Counted from the first letter of the stretch, positions 8,303 to 17,405 are shown. The stretch is 64,000 nt of DNA from Tistlia consotensis USBA 355 (GCF_900177295.1 NZ_FWZX01000028.1:1-64000); one strand, 5' to 3'. The notes: generated by a model not told the origin, from the letters alone. A program made the numbers and translations.

Positions 8303-9190
8303 ATGCAGGAAAGCCCCAGGATTCATCGGGATGTGAACGGCGTGACGGTTGAGCCGGCCGCCGGCCCGGCAGAGCCGCTGCGCCCCGGCGACCAGCCGGT
8401 GCCGGCCCGCGACGACCGCAACTGGATGCTCTCGCCGGACCAGCAGGCGCGGCTCGAGGCGGCGATCGTCGAGTGGCTGCTGCCCAGCCTGGCGGCGATC
8501 CTGGATCGGCCCGAGGCCGAGACCGCGGCGCGGGCGACCGAGGCCACGGCCGACTTCTTCCCGCTCTACCGCGGGCGGCCGATCCGCAACAACAAGGGCG
8601 GCGGGCTGATCAACGACAGCCTCTGCCTCTACCTGGTCGCCCGGCTGCTGCAGCCGGCGACGATCGTCGAGAGCGGCAGCTACCAGGGCCATTCGGCCTG
8701 GCTGCTGCGCCAGGCCTGCCCGGCAGCGGAAATCGTCACCTTCGACGTGCGGCCCGAGCAGCTGCGCCACCGCGAGCCGGACATCGACTACCGGGCCGGC
8801 GACTGGAGCGAGGCCGCCCTGCCGGCCTTCGATCCGGCGCGCACCCTGGTCTGGTTCGACGACCACATCAGCCATGCCCGGCGTCTCGTCGAGGCACGTC
8901 GCCGCGGCTTCCGCCATGCGTTGTTCGACGACAACTTCGATGCCTATAGTCTCTACGCCACGGGGGGCGCGCCGGTGCCGACCCTGGCGATGACGATCGA
9001 TCGGGGACTCGCCGACGGCGAGGAAATCGTCTGGATGCGGCACGGCAAGACCTATCGCTATCGCGTCGACGGGGCGGCCTGCTCGGCCGCCCGGGCAGCC
9101 ATCGAGGCCTACCATCCGCTGCCCGACCTCTCGCCGATCACCCGCTACTCGCCCGCCTCCGGAATGACCTACGCGAGGATCGCCCCATGA
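8303..9190 (+). CDS. Class I SAM methyltransferase-like protein
   Basis: A 295-residue protein. Around residues 115-150 it has a Rossmann-like strand/loop IVESGSYQGHSAWLLRQACP followed by an acidic strand end IVTFDVRPEQLR, as in SAM-binding proteins of the cephalosporin hydroxylase/FkbM-like group, and a later WFDDHISHARRLVEARRRGF segment. No catalytic role can be given. Its stop overlaps the start of the next gene (ATGA at 9187-9190), so it is translationally coupled to the ABC binding protein. The N-terminal ~30 residues look unstructured and the true start may be slightly later. Confidence 0.55.
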   Translation: MQESPRIHRDVNGVTVEPAAGPAEPLRPGDQPVPARDDRNWMLSPDQQARLEAAIVEWLLPSLAAILDRPEAETAARATEATADFFPLYRGRPIRNNKGGGLINDSLCLYLVARLLQPATIVESGSYQGHSAWLLRQACPAAEIVTFDVRPEQLRHREPDIDYRAGDWSEAALPAFDPARTLVWFDDHISHARRLVEARRRGFRHALFDDNFDAYSLYATGGAPVPTLAMTIDRGLADGEEIVWMRHGKTYRYRVDGAACSAARAAIEAYHPLPDLSPITRYSPASGMTYARIAP

Positions 9191-11160
9191 CGGTTCCGAG
9201 CACGCTGCGCCGCCCGCTGCTCGCCGGCCTTCTGCTGGCCCTCCCCCTGCTCGCCCTGGCCGGCCGCGCCCTGCCCGCCCAGGCCACGACCGAGACCTAC
9301 GAGCGGGCCGCGGTGCCGCTGCCGAAGAGCTACCTCGAGCCGGACAGCCTGAAGGACGAGGTCGAGGACCACGCGCTGCCGCCGGTCGCCGAGCGCCTGC
9401 CCAAGGTGCCGCTGGTCGTCGACGAGACCGCCGACCGCAAGCTCGGCCAGTACGGCGGCGACCTGCGCATGCTGGTCGGCCGGCCGAAGGACAGCCGGCT
9501 GCTGTCGGTCTACGGCTACGCCCGCCTGGTCTCCTTCGACCGCGACTTCGAGCTCAAGCCCGACATCCTGCAGAAGGTCGAGGTCCAGGACGGCCGCATC
9601 TTCACCCTCTACCTCAGGCCGGGCATGCGCTGGTCCGACGGCGAGCCCTTCACCGCCGAGGACTTCCGCTACTGGTGGGAGGACGTCGCCAACAACAAGG
9701 ACTTCAGCCCGACCGGCGTGCCGCGCGCCATGATCGTCGACGGCCAGCCGGCGACCTTCGAGATCCTCGACGACTACACGGTGCGCTACAGCTGGCCCGA
9801 GCCCAATCCCTTCTTCCTGCCCGACCTGGCGAAGTCCTCGCCGCTCTTCATCTACCGGCCGGCGCACTACCTGAAGCAGTTCCACGAGAAGTACGGCGAC
9901 GCGGCGTTCATCGCCAAGATGTGCGAGAAGTACGCGGTGCGCAGCTGGGCGCCGCTGCACAACCGCCTCGACGATCTCTACCGCTTCAACAACCCCGACC
10001 TGCCGGTGCTCCAGCCCTGGATGCTGACCAAGGAGGACACCGGCCAGGAGCGCATCGTCGCGGTCCGCAACCCCTACTTCCACCGCGTCGACAGCAACGG
10101 CAGGCAGCTGCCCTACATCGACAGGTTCACCCTGGCGATCACCTCGCCGCAGCTGATCCCGGCCAAGACCGCCTCGGGCGAAGCGGACCTGCAGGCGCGC
10201 GGCATCAACTTCAGCGACTACACCTTCATCAAGGGCAACGAGAAGAAGGCCGGCTACACGGTGCGCCTGTGGGACACGGTGCGCGGCTCGGAGATGGCGC
10301 TCTACCCCAACCTCAACGTCAACGACCCGGTCTGGCGCAAGCTGCTGCGCGACGTGCGCTTCCGCCGCGCCCTGTCGCTGGCGACGCCGCGCGAGGAGAT
10401 CAACCAGGTCATCTATTTCGGCCTCGGCCTGCCGGGCAACCAGTCGGTCCTGCCGGCCTCGCCTCTTTACGACGAGCACTACCGCCAGGCCTGGGCCGAG
10501 TTCGACCCGAAGCTGGCCAACAAGCTGCTCGACGAGATCGGCCTGACCGAGCGCGGCGACGAGCGCATCCGCCTGATGCCGGACGGCCGCCCGCTCGAGA
10601 TCGTCGTCGAGACCTCCGGCGAGAACCCGCAGGAGTCGGACGTGCTGCAGCTGGTCGCCGACGGCTGGAAGAAGGTCGGCATCAAGCTGTTCATCAAGCC
10701 CTCGTCGCGCGAGGTGCTGCGCAACCGCGTGTTCTCCGGCGATACGGTGATGTCGCTCTGGTTCGGGCTGGAGAACGCGATCCCCTCGTCGGACCTACCG
10801 CCCAGCGAGTTCGTGCCGGTCCAGCAGGCCTCGTTCCAGTGGCCGAAGTGGGGCCAGTACTACGAGACCAAGGGCCGCTCCGGCGAGCCGGTCGACATGG
10901 AGCAGGCCAAGGACCTGATGGAGCTCTACGAGAAGTGGCTGCACGCCAAGGGCCGTGCCGAACGGCGCGAGGCCTGGACGGAGATCCTGAAGATCGACGC
11001 CGAGGAGGTCTACACCCTCGGCCTGGTCGCCAAGGTGCCGCAGCCGGTGGTCGTCACGGACCGGCTGAAGAACGTCCCGGAGAAGGCGATCTACAACTGG
11101 GACCCGGGCGCCCAGTTCGGCGTCTACCATCCCGACAGCTTCTTCTTCTCCGGCAAGTAG
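9187..11160 (+). CDS. ABC transporter substrate-binding protein, family 5 (peptide/nickel type)
   Basis: A 657-residue exported protein: signal peptide to about residue 34 ending in an ALPAQA-type site, then the family-5 fold with YGGDLRMLVGRPKDSRLLSVYGYARLV, the DGRIFTLYLRPGMRWSDGEPFTAEDF motif typical of DppA/OppA-like proteins, and VRFRRALSLATPREEINQ. It binds an oligopeptide or similar solute in the periplasm. No permease or ATPase gene follows, which is unusual; instead it sits between two methyltransferase-like genes with overlaps of 4 and spacing of 1 base. It must use transporter subunits encoded elsewhere or serve as a stand-alone binder. Confidence 0.88.
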   Translation: MTVPSTLRRPLLAGLLLALPLLALAGRALPAQATTETYERAAVPLPKSYLEPDSLKDEVEDHALPPVAERLPKVPLVVDETADRKLGQYGGDLRMLVGRPKDSRLLSVYGYARLVSFDRDFELKPDILQKVEVQDGRIFTLYLRPGMRWSDGEPFTAEDFRYWWEDVANNKDFSPTGVPRAMIVDGQPATFEILDDYTVRYSWPEPNPFFLPDLAKSSPLFIYRPAHYLKQFHEKYGDAAFIAKMCEKYAVRSWAPLHNRLDDLYRFNNPDLPVLQPWMLTKEDTGQERIVAVRNPYFHRVDSNGRQLPYIDRFTLAITSPQLIPAKTASGEADLQARGINFSDYTFIKGNEKKAGYTVRLWDTVRGSEMALYPNLNVNDPVWRKLLRDVRFRRALSLATPREEINQVIYFGLGLPGNQSVLPASPLYDEHYRQAWAEFDPKLANKLLDEIGLTERGDERIRLMPDGRPLEIVVETSGENPQESDVLQLVADGWKKVGIKLFIKPSSREVLRNRVFSGDTVMSLWFGLENAIPSSDLPPSEFVPVQQASFQWPKWGQYYETKGRSGEPVDMEQAKDLMELYEKWLHAKGRAERREAWTEILKIDAEEVYTLGLVAKVPQPVVVTDRLKNVPEKAIYNWDPGAQFGVYHPDSFFFSGK

Positions 11161-11161
11161 C

Positions 11162-11854
11162 GTGGCTGCCGAGTCCGGCGCCGCCGGCCCTGCCCTCGCC
11201 TGCCCGGTCTGCGGCGTCACCGGCCCGTTCCGCGACCATCCGCGCTCGGGCCGGCGCAACGCCAGCTGCGGCCACTGCGGCGCGCGCGAGCGGCACCGGT
11301 TGCTGGCGCTCTATCTCAAGGGCCATCCGGCCGAAGGCCAGGCCGGGCGCGAGCCGCCGCTGGCCGGCCGCCGCCTGCTCCACGTCTCGCCCGAGTCGAT
11401 CCTGGAGCCGCTGCTCGGCGACGTCGCCGAGTACGTCACCGGCGACCTGACCGACCCCGAGGTCGATCTCGCCATCGACCTGACCGCGACCGGCCTGCCC
11501 GCGCGCAGCTTCGGCGCGGTCATGGCCAACCACGTGCTGGAGCACATCCCCGACGACCGGGCGGCGCTGGCCGAGCTGTTCCGCATCCTGGAGCCCGGCG
11601 GCCTCGCCGTGATCACCGTGCCGGTCGTCGAGGGCTGGGAGCGGACCTACGAGGACCCGGCGATCGACACGCCGGAGCTGCGCGAGCTGCACTTCGGCCG
11701 CTGGGACCACGTTCGCTGGTACGGCCGCGACCTCCGGCTGCGCATCGCCGCGGCCGGCTTCGACCTGGAGGTCTGGCAGCCCTCGCCGGCCGACTGCGTG
11801 ACCTACGCCCTGCATCGCGGCGCCAGCGTCTTCGTCGGCCACCGGCCCGGCTGA
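11162..11854 (+). CDS. Zinc-ribbon SAM-dependent methyltransferase
   Basis: A 230-residue protein that begins with two CxxC pairs (CPVCGVTGPF and CGHCGARERH), a small zinc ribbon, followed by a methyltransferase domain with an MANHVLEHIPDDRAALAEL helix and the LEPGGLAVITVPV motif. The SAM glycine loop is weak (LLHVSPESILEP), as is common in this group. The GTG start at 11162 lies one base after the stop of the ABC binding protein, so the three genes form one unit. The substrate is unknown; the ribbon-plus-methyltransferase form is often found near glycan genes, but none are seen here. Confidence 0.7.
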   Translation: MAAESGAAGPALACPVCGVTGPFRDHPRSGRRNASCGHCGARERHRLLALYLKGHPAEGQAGREPPLAGRRLLHVSPESILEPLLGDVAEYVTGDLTDPEVDLAIDLTATGLPARSFGAVMANHVLEHIPDDRAALAELFRILEPGGLAVITVPVVEGWERTYEDPAIDTPELRELHFGRWDHVRWYGRDLRLRIAAAGFDLEVWQPSPADCVTYALHRGASVFVGHRPG

Positions 11855-12003
11855 CCCGGCGCGGGGCTTCGTCGCGACATTCCCGCTCGCGTTGCGCTCA
11901 TCGTCGCCTTGGCTTAGCCTTCCAGGCGCAAAAGCAGCGGCGCCAAGCCGCGCGAGCGGCGGTCCCGCCGGGGCGCCCGAAGCAGACAGGGAAAGGCAAT
12001 TCG

Positions 12004-12852
12004 ATGATCCGCAGAACGTTCTTCACGGCCCTCACGCTGGCCGCGGCCGTCGGCCTGGCGCAGGCCGCCGTCGCGCCCTCCGCCAAGGCCGGCGCCACGC
12101 TCGACCGCGTGATGCAGTCCAAGACCCTGAAGGTCGCGACCGACCCGGCCTACCCGCCGCAGTCCGCGCAGAAGCCCGACGGCAGCTTCGAGGGCTTCGA
12201 CATCGACGTGGCGACCGAGATCGCCAAGCGGCTCGGCGCCAAGGTCGAGTTCGTGACGCCGGCCTGGGACGTCATCACCGCCGGCCACTGGGGCAGCCGC
12301 TGGGACCTCTCGGTCGGCTCGATGACCCCGACCAAGCAGCGCGCCGAGGTGCTCGACTTCCCGGCGGTCTACTACTACACGCCGGCCAGCTTCTTCGTGC
12401 ACAAGGACGCCAAGTACACCAAGGTCGAGGAGCTCGACGGCAAGAAGATCGGCGTCTGCGCGGCCTGCACCTACGAGGACTATCTGCGCGGCACCCTGAA
12501 GATCGACGCGGCGGGCGTGCCGCCCTTCAAGTTCCTGGTCAAGCCGGGCGAGATCCGCACCTACGACACCGACCTCAACGTCATGGACGACCTCAGGCTC
12601 GGCGACGGCGTCCGCCTCGACGCCGGCCTCTCGGCCCTGCCGACGGTGCAGGGCGCGATCAAGTCGGGCTATCCGCTCAAGGTCCTCGGCGACCCGGTGT
12701 TCTACGAGCCGCTCGCCGTCGCCGCCGACAAGGGCGATGCCGAGTTCGACGCCAAGCTGAAGTCGGTCATCGCGGAGATGCACAAGGACGGCACGCTGAG
12801 CGAGCTGTCCAAGAAGTGGTACGGCGTCGACCTGACCAGCGCCGGCGGCTGA
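12004..12852 (+). CDS. ABC transporter substrate-binding protein, family 3 (amino-acid type)
   Basis: A 282-residue periplasmic protein with a signal peptide (MIRRTFFTALTLAAAVGLAQA) and the family-3 opening LKVATDPAYPPQS, then FEGFDIDVATEIAKRLGAKVEFV and SVGSMTPTKQRAEVLDF. These are the ligand-contact motifs of polar amino-acid binding proteins. A permease gene follows after 24 bases. The ATPase normally found with these two is not present in the next genes. Confidence 0.9.
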   Translation: MIRRTFFTALTLAAAVGLAQAAVAPSAKAGATLDRVMQSKTLKVATDPAYPPQSAQKPDGSFEGFDIDVATEIAKRLGAKVEFVTPAWDVITAGHWGSRWDLSVGSMTPTKQRAEVLDFPAVYYYTPASFFVHKDAKYTKVEELDGKKIGVCAACTYEDYLRGTLKIDAAGVPPFKFLVKPGEIRTYDTDLNVMDDLRLGDGVRLDAGLSALPTVQGAIKSGYPLKVLGDPVFYEPLAVAADKGDAEFDAKLKSVIAEMHKDGTLSELSKKWYGVDLTSAGG

Positions 12853-12876
12853 CGCTCCGCGGCCAGCGTCCAGCCG

Positions 12877-13845
12877 ATGCTGGACCTGCTCTTCGACGGA
12901 TGGGAACGGCCGGAGGTCCGCCGGCCGTTCCTCTTCGTCCTGTTCTTCGTCCTGCTGTTCTGGCTGGACCTGCACGAGGGCGCGCTCGGCGACGGCCTGC
13001 TCGACGCTCTCGGCCTCGGCCACGCCGGCCTGGAGCCGCTCGCCCGGGCGCTGCCCGCGGCCCTCGTCTCCGGCTTCCTGATCCTCGACTTCTGGCTGAT
13101 CTCGTTCCTGCCGCTGCTCTGGCAGATCGCCGTGGTCTGGGCCGAGCTGCTCGGCGGCTTCGTGCTCTTCGTCTACGCCTTCAACCTCGACATCCCCTAC
13201 ATCGTCGTCCGCCTGCCGATCATGATCGGCACCGGCGCCGTGACGACGATCTACGTCTCGGCTGCCTCGATCTTCTTCGCCTCGATCATCGCGCTGTTCG
13301 GCGCCCTGGCCCGCCTGTCGAAGAGCGGCCCGGCCTTCGCGATCGCGACCTTCTACATCTCCTTCTTCCGCGGCACGCCGCTGCTGCTGCAGATCTTCCT
13401 GATCTACCTCGGCCTGCCGCAGTTCGGCATCAACCTGGAGGCCGTGCCGGCCGGCATCCTGGCGCTCTCGCTCTGCTACGGCGCCTACATGGCGGAGATC
13501 TTCCGGGCCGGCATCCAGGGCGTGCCGCACGGCCAGAGCGAGGCCTCGACGGCGCTCGGCCTCAGCCGCAGCCTGACCCTGCGCAAGGTCGTGCTGCCCC
13601 AGGCGATGAAGCTGATCGTGCCGCCGACCGGCAACCAGTTCATCGCGATGCTGAAGGACTCCTCGCTGGTCTCGGTGATGGGCGTGCTGGAGCTGATGTA
13701 CCTGGCGCGCACCCAGGGCCGCGCCGGCTTCCGCTACTTCGAGATGCTGATCACCGCGGCGGTGATCTACTGGATCATCTCCTTCTGCTTCGAGATGATC
13801 CAGGCACGCATCGAGCGCCACTACGGCAAGGCGGACAGGCGGTAG
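12877..13845 (+). CDS. ABC transporter permease, amino-acid type (HisM/GlnP-like)
   Basis: A 322-residue inner-membrane permease. The C-terminal two thirds hold the binding-protein-dependent permease fold: TTIYVSAASIFFASIIALFG, FYISFFRGTPLLLQIFLIY and the EAA loop EASTALGLSRSLTLRKVVLPQA that docks the ATPase, then PPTGNQFIAMLKDSSLVS. The first ~110 residues are an extra hydrophobic region with two or three additional helices not usual for the short (about 220 residue) members of the family. It pairs with the upstream binding protein, and the ATPase must be encoded elsewhere. Confidence 0.87.
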   Translation: MLDLLFDGWERPEVRRPFLFVLFFVLLFWLDLHEGALGDGLLDALGLGHAGLEPLARALPAALVSGFLILDFWLISFLPLLWQIAVVWAELLGGFVLFVYAFNLDIPYIVVRLPIMIGTGAVTTIYVSAASIFFASIIALFGALARLSKSGPAFAIATFYISFFRGTPLLLQIFLIYLGLPQFGINLEAVPAGILALSLCYGAYMAEIFRAGIQGVPHGQSEASTALGLSRSLTLRKVVLPQAMKLIVPPTGNQFIAMLKDSSLVSVMGVLELMYLARTQGRAGFRYFEMLITAAVIYWIISFCFEMIQARIERHYGKADRR

Positions 13846-13882
13846 CGGGGACGGAAGCTCGGATCCCCTCACCTCACCCCGG

Positions 13883-13975
13883 CCCTCTCCCCTCCCCAAG
13901 GGAGCGGAGAGGGAGTCGAATGGTAAGGCCCGCGCCCCTCAAGTCCCTCTCCGCTCCCTTGGGGAGGGGAGAGGG
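13883..13975. repeat. 32-base perfect inverted repeat between convergent genes
   Basis: The left arm 13883-13914 and right arm 13944-13975 are exact reverse complements (32 bases) with a 29-base loop. A second, outer dyad (CACCTCACCC near 13870-13879 and GGGTGAGGTG near 13999-14008) extends the structure. It lies between the ends of the permease (+) and the MBL hydrolase (-), so it can act as a bidirectional terminator, and it has the look of a dispersed intergenic palindromic element. Confidence 0.8.
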
Positions 13976-14026
13976 AGGGGCCCGCGCGAAGCGTGGGAGG
14001 GTGAGGTGCGGGGGGCTTCCCCCGCG

Positions 14027-14812
14027 CTACTCCGGCAGATCCAGCACCAGGCCGTCGTACGCCGGCTCGACCCCCTCGGGGCAGAGCCCGAGCAGCGTGC
14101 GGTAGTCCATGGTGTGGTTGAGGTGGGTGAGCCAGGCCTGCTTCGGCTTCACCCGCCCGATCCAGCCCAGGGTCTGCTCGAACCAGGAGTGGGTCGGGTG
14201 CGGCTTCATGGCCAGGCAGTCGACGATCCAGGTCTCGACGCCCTCGAGCGCCGCGAAGGCGGCCTCGTCGAGCTTCCAGACGTCGGTCGAGTAGGCGAAG
14301 GAGCCGAAGCGGAAGCCGGCGCTCTCGACGCCGCGGTGGTCCTGGCGAAAGGCCCGGCAAGCGACGCCCTCGACCTCGATCTCGCCGTAGTCGAAGGGCC
14401 GCTCCTCCAGGATCGTCGGGTACTGCTGGTGGCGCGGGGCCGCGTGCTTGAACATGTAGTCGAAGCGCTCGGTCAGCATGCGCCGCGTGTCCTCGCTCAT
14501 GTAGGCCGGGATCTGGCCGTGGCGGGCGTAGGCCATGGCGCGCAGGTCGTCGAGGCCGTGGCAGTGGTCGGCGTGCCAGTGGGTCAGCAGCACCGCGTCG
14601 ATCGGCGGCACCGAGAAGGTCATGAGCTGCTCGCGGATGTCCGGCCCGGCGTCGATCAGCAAGACGCGCCCGCGCGTCTCGACGGTGATCGAGACCCGGC
14701 GCCGGCGGTTGCGCGGCTCGCCGGGGTCGCAGTCGACCCAGCTGCCGCCGGGGCTGCCGTCGGGCAGCGGCACGCCGCCCGAGCCGCCCGAGCCGAGCAC
14801 CGTGACCTTCAT
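14027..14812 (-). CDS. MBL-fold metallo-hydrolase (PhnP/RNase Z-like superfamily)
   Basis: A 261-residue metallo-beta-lactamase-fold protein. MKVTVLGSGGSGGVPLPDG opens the fold, the metal site is THWHADHCHGLDDLR (HxHxDH, residues ~77-90), and a later FAYSTDV strand and THLNH histidine complete the two-metal centre. Orthologues sit beside tatD and metG in many alphaproteobacteria. A phosphodiesterase role (PhnP-like) is plausible but not proven. The gene starts 13 bases after tatD ends and closes the operon at the inverted repeat. Confidence 0.85.
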   Translation of the reverse strand: MKVTVLGSGGSGGVPLPDGSPGGSWVDCDPGEPRNRRRRVSITVETRGRVLLIDAGPDIREQLMTFSVPPIDAVLLTHWHADHCHGLDDLRAMAYARHGQIPAYMSEDTRRMLTERFDYMFKHAAPRHQQYPTILEERPFDYGEIEVEGVACRAFRQDHRGVESAGFRFGSFAYSTDVWKLDEAAFAALEGVETWIVDCLAMKPHPTHSWFEQTLGWIGRVKPKQAWLTHLNHTMDYRTLLGLCPEGVEPAYDGLVLDLPE

Positions 14813-14825
14813 GCGCCCCGGACCT

Positions 14826-15641
14826 TCATGCCCCGAGGGCTGCCCCGGCCGGCGCCTCGGCCTTGCCGAACAGCCGGAAGAAGTTGGCCGTGGTCGCCGC
14901 CGCCAGGGTCTCGGGCGAGACCTCCTTGAGCTCGGCGAGCTTCGCGGCGGTGTGCGGCACGAAGGCCGGCTCGTTGGTCTTGCCGCGGAACGGCACCGGC
15001 GCCAGGTAGGGCGCGTCGGTCTCGACCAGCAGGCGCTCGAGCGGCACCCGCTTCACCGTCTCGCGCAGAGACTCGGCGCTCTTGAAGGTGACGATGCCGG
15101 CCAGCGAGATCGCGAAGCCGATCTCCAGCGCCGCCTCGGCGAGGCCCGGTCCGGCGGTGAAGCAGTGGATCACCCCCGGGAAGGCGCCGGCCGCATATTC
15201 CTCGCGCAGCACCCGCACGGTCTCGTCGTCGGCGTCGCGGGCGTGGACGATCAGCGGCAGGCCGGTCTCGCGGGACGCCGCGATGTGGGCGCGGAACGAG
15301 GCCTCCTGGGCCTTGCGCGGGCTGTGCTCGTAATAGAAGTCGAGGCCGGTCTCGCCGATGCCGACCACCTCGGGCGCCTGCGCCAGCGCGATCAGCCGCT
15401 CGGGCGTCTCCTGCCCCTCCTGCTCGGCCTCGTGGGGATGCACGCCGACCGAGCACCAAACCTCGGGATAGCGCCGCGCGATGGCGTGCACGCCCTCCCA
15501 GGTCGAGAGCTTGGTCGAGATGGTCAGCAGGGTCCCGACGCCGGCGTTGCGCGCCCGCGCGACCACGCCGTCCAGGTCGCCGGACTCGGCGAGGTAGTCC
15601 AGGTGGCAGTGGGAATCGACGAGCATCGCGCCGGCCATCAC
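14826..15641 (-). CDS. tatD: TatD-family metal-dependent deoxyribonuclease
   Basis: A 271-residue TIM-barrel hydrolase of the TatD group. It opens MLVDSHCHLDYL with the HxH metal ligands, then carries VGIGETGLDFYYEHSP with the conserved Glu, VIHCFTAG, and a final LLVETDAPYLAP with the metal-binding Asp. Family members are 3'-exonucleases acting on damaged DNA or RNA. The start at 15641 overlaps the metG stop by 4 bases (ATGA), showing coupling in the metG-tatD-MBL operon. An alternative Met a few codons later is possible. Confidence 0.93.
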   Translation of the reverse strand: MMAGAMLVDSHCHLDYLAESGDLDGVVARARNAGVGTLLTISTKLSTWEGVHAIARRYPEVWCSVGVHPHEAEQEGQETPERLIALAQAPEVVGIGETGLDFYYEHSPRKAQEASFRAHIAASRETGLPLIVHARDADDETVRVLREEYAAGAFPGVIHCFTAGPGLAEAALEIGFAISLAGIVTFKSAESLRETVKRVPLERLLVETDAPYLAPVPFRGKTNEPAFVPHTAAKLAELKEVSPETLAAATTANFFRLFGKAEAPAGAALGA

Positions 15642-17203
15642 GAAGCGGCCGCCTCGCCCTCGCCTTCGGGCTCGACGTAGCGCGGGAAGACGCCCTGCGG
15701 CTTCGGCAGCGGCGTCCCGGCGACCAGGCCCGCGTCGAGATCCGCGAAGCCGCGCCTGTCGGCCGGCACGCCGAGCTGGTCGAGCATCGTCTCCATGGCC
15801 TGCGGCATCACCGGCTGGACCAGGATCGCGACCCGCCGCACCGTCTCGGCGAGCACCCAGAGCACCGTCGCCATGCGCGCCGGGTCGGTCTTCCTGAGCG
15901 CCCAGGGCGCCTGCTCGTCGACGTAGCGATTGGCGTCACCGACGACCTGCCAGACCGCCTCGAGGCCGCGGTGGAAAGCCTGCTGGCCGTACTCCTCGCG
16001 CAGCCGCTGCAGCAGGCCGGCGGCCTTGTCGAGCAGCGCCCGGTCGGCCTCGGTGAGCGCGCCCGGATCGGGCACCGCGCCGCCGCAGTTCTTGGCGATC
16101 ATCGAGAGGCTGCGCTGGGCCAGGTTGCCGAGGTCGTTGGCCAGGTCGCCGTTGATCCGCGCGACCATCGACTCGTGGCTGACGTAGCCGTCCTGGCCGA
16201 AGGGCACCTCGCGCAGCAGGTAGTAGCGGACGGGATCGAGGCCGTAGCGCTCGACCAGGTCGGCCGGGCGCAGCACGTTGCCCAGGGACTTCGACATCTT
16301 GGCGCCCTTGTTGAGCAGCCAGCCGTGGGCGAAGACCCGGCGCGGCGGCTCCAGGCCGGCGGCCATCAGGAAGGCCGGCCAGTAGACCGCGTGGAAGCGC
16401 AGGATGTCCTTGCCGACCATGTGCAGGTCGGCCGGCCAGAACTTCCGGAAAGTCTCCGCGTTCTCATCGGGATAGCCGACGGCGGTGATGTAGTTCGTCA
16501 GGGCGTCGAGCCAGACGTACATGACGTGCGCGGCGTCGTTCGGCACCGGGATGCCCCAGCCGAAGGTGGTGCGGCTGACCGAGAGGTCGCGCAGGCCGCT
16601 CCTGACGAAGGAGACCACCTCGTTGCGCCGGGTCTCCGGCAGGATGAAGTCCGGGCGCTCCTCGTAGAGCGCCAGCAGGCGGTCCTGCCAGGCCGAGAGG
16701 CGGAAGAAGTAGGAGGGCTCCTCGACCCACTCGCACTCCGCGCCGGAGGGCGCGATCATCCGCCCCTCCTCGTCCTTCGTCAGCTCGTCCTCGCCGTAGA
16801 AGGCCTCGTCGCGCACGGCGTACCAGCCGGAGTAGCTGCCGAGGTAGATGTCGCCGGCCTCGACCAGCTTCTCCCAGAGCGCCTGGCAGGAGGCGTAGTG
16901 CCGCGGCTCGGTGGTGCGGATGAAGTCGTCGTTGGAGAAGTTCATCAGCCGCGCGAGCTCGCGGAAGTTCTCGCTGACCTCGTCGGTGAAGGTCTGCGGG
17001 TCGACGCCCCTGGCCTGGGCCGACTTCTCGACCTTCTGGCCGTGCTCGTCGGTGCCGGTCAGGAAGTGGACCTCGCGGCCGTCGAGCCGCATGAAGCGCG
17101 CCAGCACGTCGCAGGCCAGCGTCGAGTAGGCGTGGCCGATATGGGGCCGATCGTTGACGTAGTAGATCGGGGTCGTGACGTAGTAGCGGTCGGGAGCGGA
17201 CAT
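15638..17203 (-). CDS. metG: Methionyl-tRNA synthetase
   Basis: A 521-residue class I synthetase. It opens YYVTTPIYYVNDRPHIGHAYST with the HIGH motif at residues 22-25 and carries the KMSKSLGN signature in the loop after WLLNKG, so both ATP-binding elements are intact. The length and the absence of a zinc four-cysteine knuckle or a C-terminal tRNA-binding EMAP domain fit the short form common in alphaproteobacteria. It charges tRNA-Met for translation. It lies between holB and tatD, in the usual order, though a repeat-containing 260-base gap separates it from holB. Confidence 0.96.
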   Translation of the reverse strand: MSAPDRYYVTTPIYYVNDRPHIGHAYSTLACDVLARFMRLDGREVHFLTGTDEHGQKVEKSAQARGVDPQTFTDEVSENFRELARLMNFSNDDFIRTTEPRHYASCQALWEKLVEAGDIYLGSYSGWYAVRDEAFYGEDELTKDEEGRMIAPSGAECEWVEEPSYFFRLSAWQDRLLALYEERPDFILPETRRNEVVSFVRSGLRDLSVSRTTFGWGIPVPNDAAHVMYVWLDALTNYITAVGYPDENAETFRKFWPADLHMVGKDILRFHAVYWPAFLMAAGLEPPRRVFAHGWLLNKGAKMSKSLGNVLRPADLVERYGLDPVRYYLLREVPFGQDGYVSHESMVARINGDLANDLGNLAQRSLSMIAKNCGGAVPDPGALTEADRALLDKAAGLLQRLREEYGQQAFHRGLEAVWQVVGDANRYVDEQAPWALRKTDPARMATVLWVLAETVRRVAILVQPVMPQAMETMLDQLGVPADRRGFADLDAGLVAGTPLPKPQGVFPRYVEPEGEGEAAAS

Positions 17204-17293
17204 CGCGGCTCTTGTTCTCCTCGGCGCCGGCGGACCGGCGCCCTCTCATCTGGTCTCTGCCGCCCGAGTGGCAAGCGACGACGCCCCCTCTCT

Positions 17294-17405
17294 TCGTCAT
17301 CCCCGCGAAAGCGGGGATCCAGAGGAAGGAGACGTTCGAGCCGACCAACGGCCGTTCGCGCCTACGGCACCGTCCTCTGGATCCCCGCTTTCGCGGGGAT
17401 GACGA
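17294..17405. repeat. 33-base perfect inverted repeat with internal palindromes
   Basis: The arms 17294-17326 and 17373-17405 are exact reverse complements. Each arm itself contains CCCCGCGAAAGCGGGG, a 16-base dyad, so the unit can fold as one long stem or two short hairpins. The sequence resembles the 'GTCATCCCCGCG' type of repeat widespread in proteobacterial intergenic regions. It occupies the 260-base gap between holB and metG. Confidence 0.85.
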
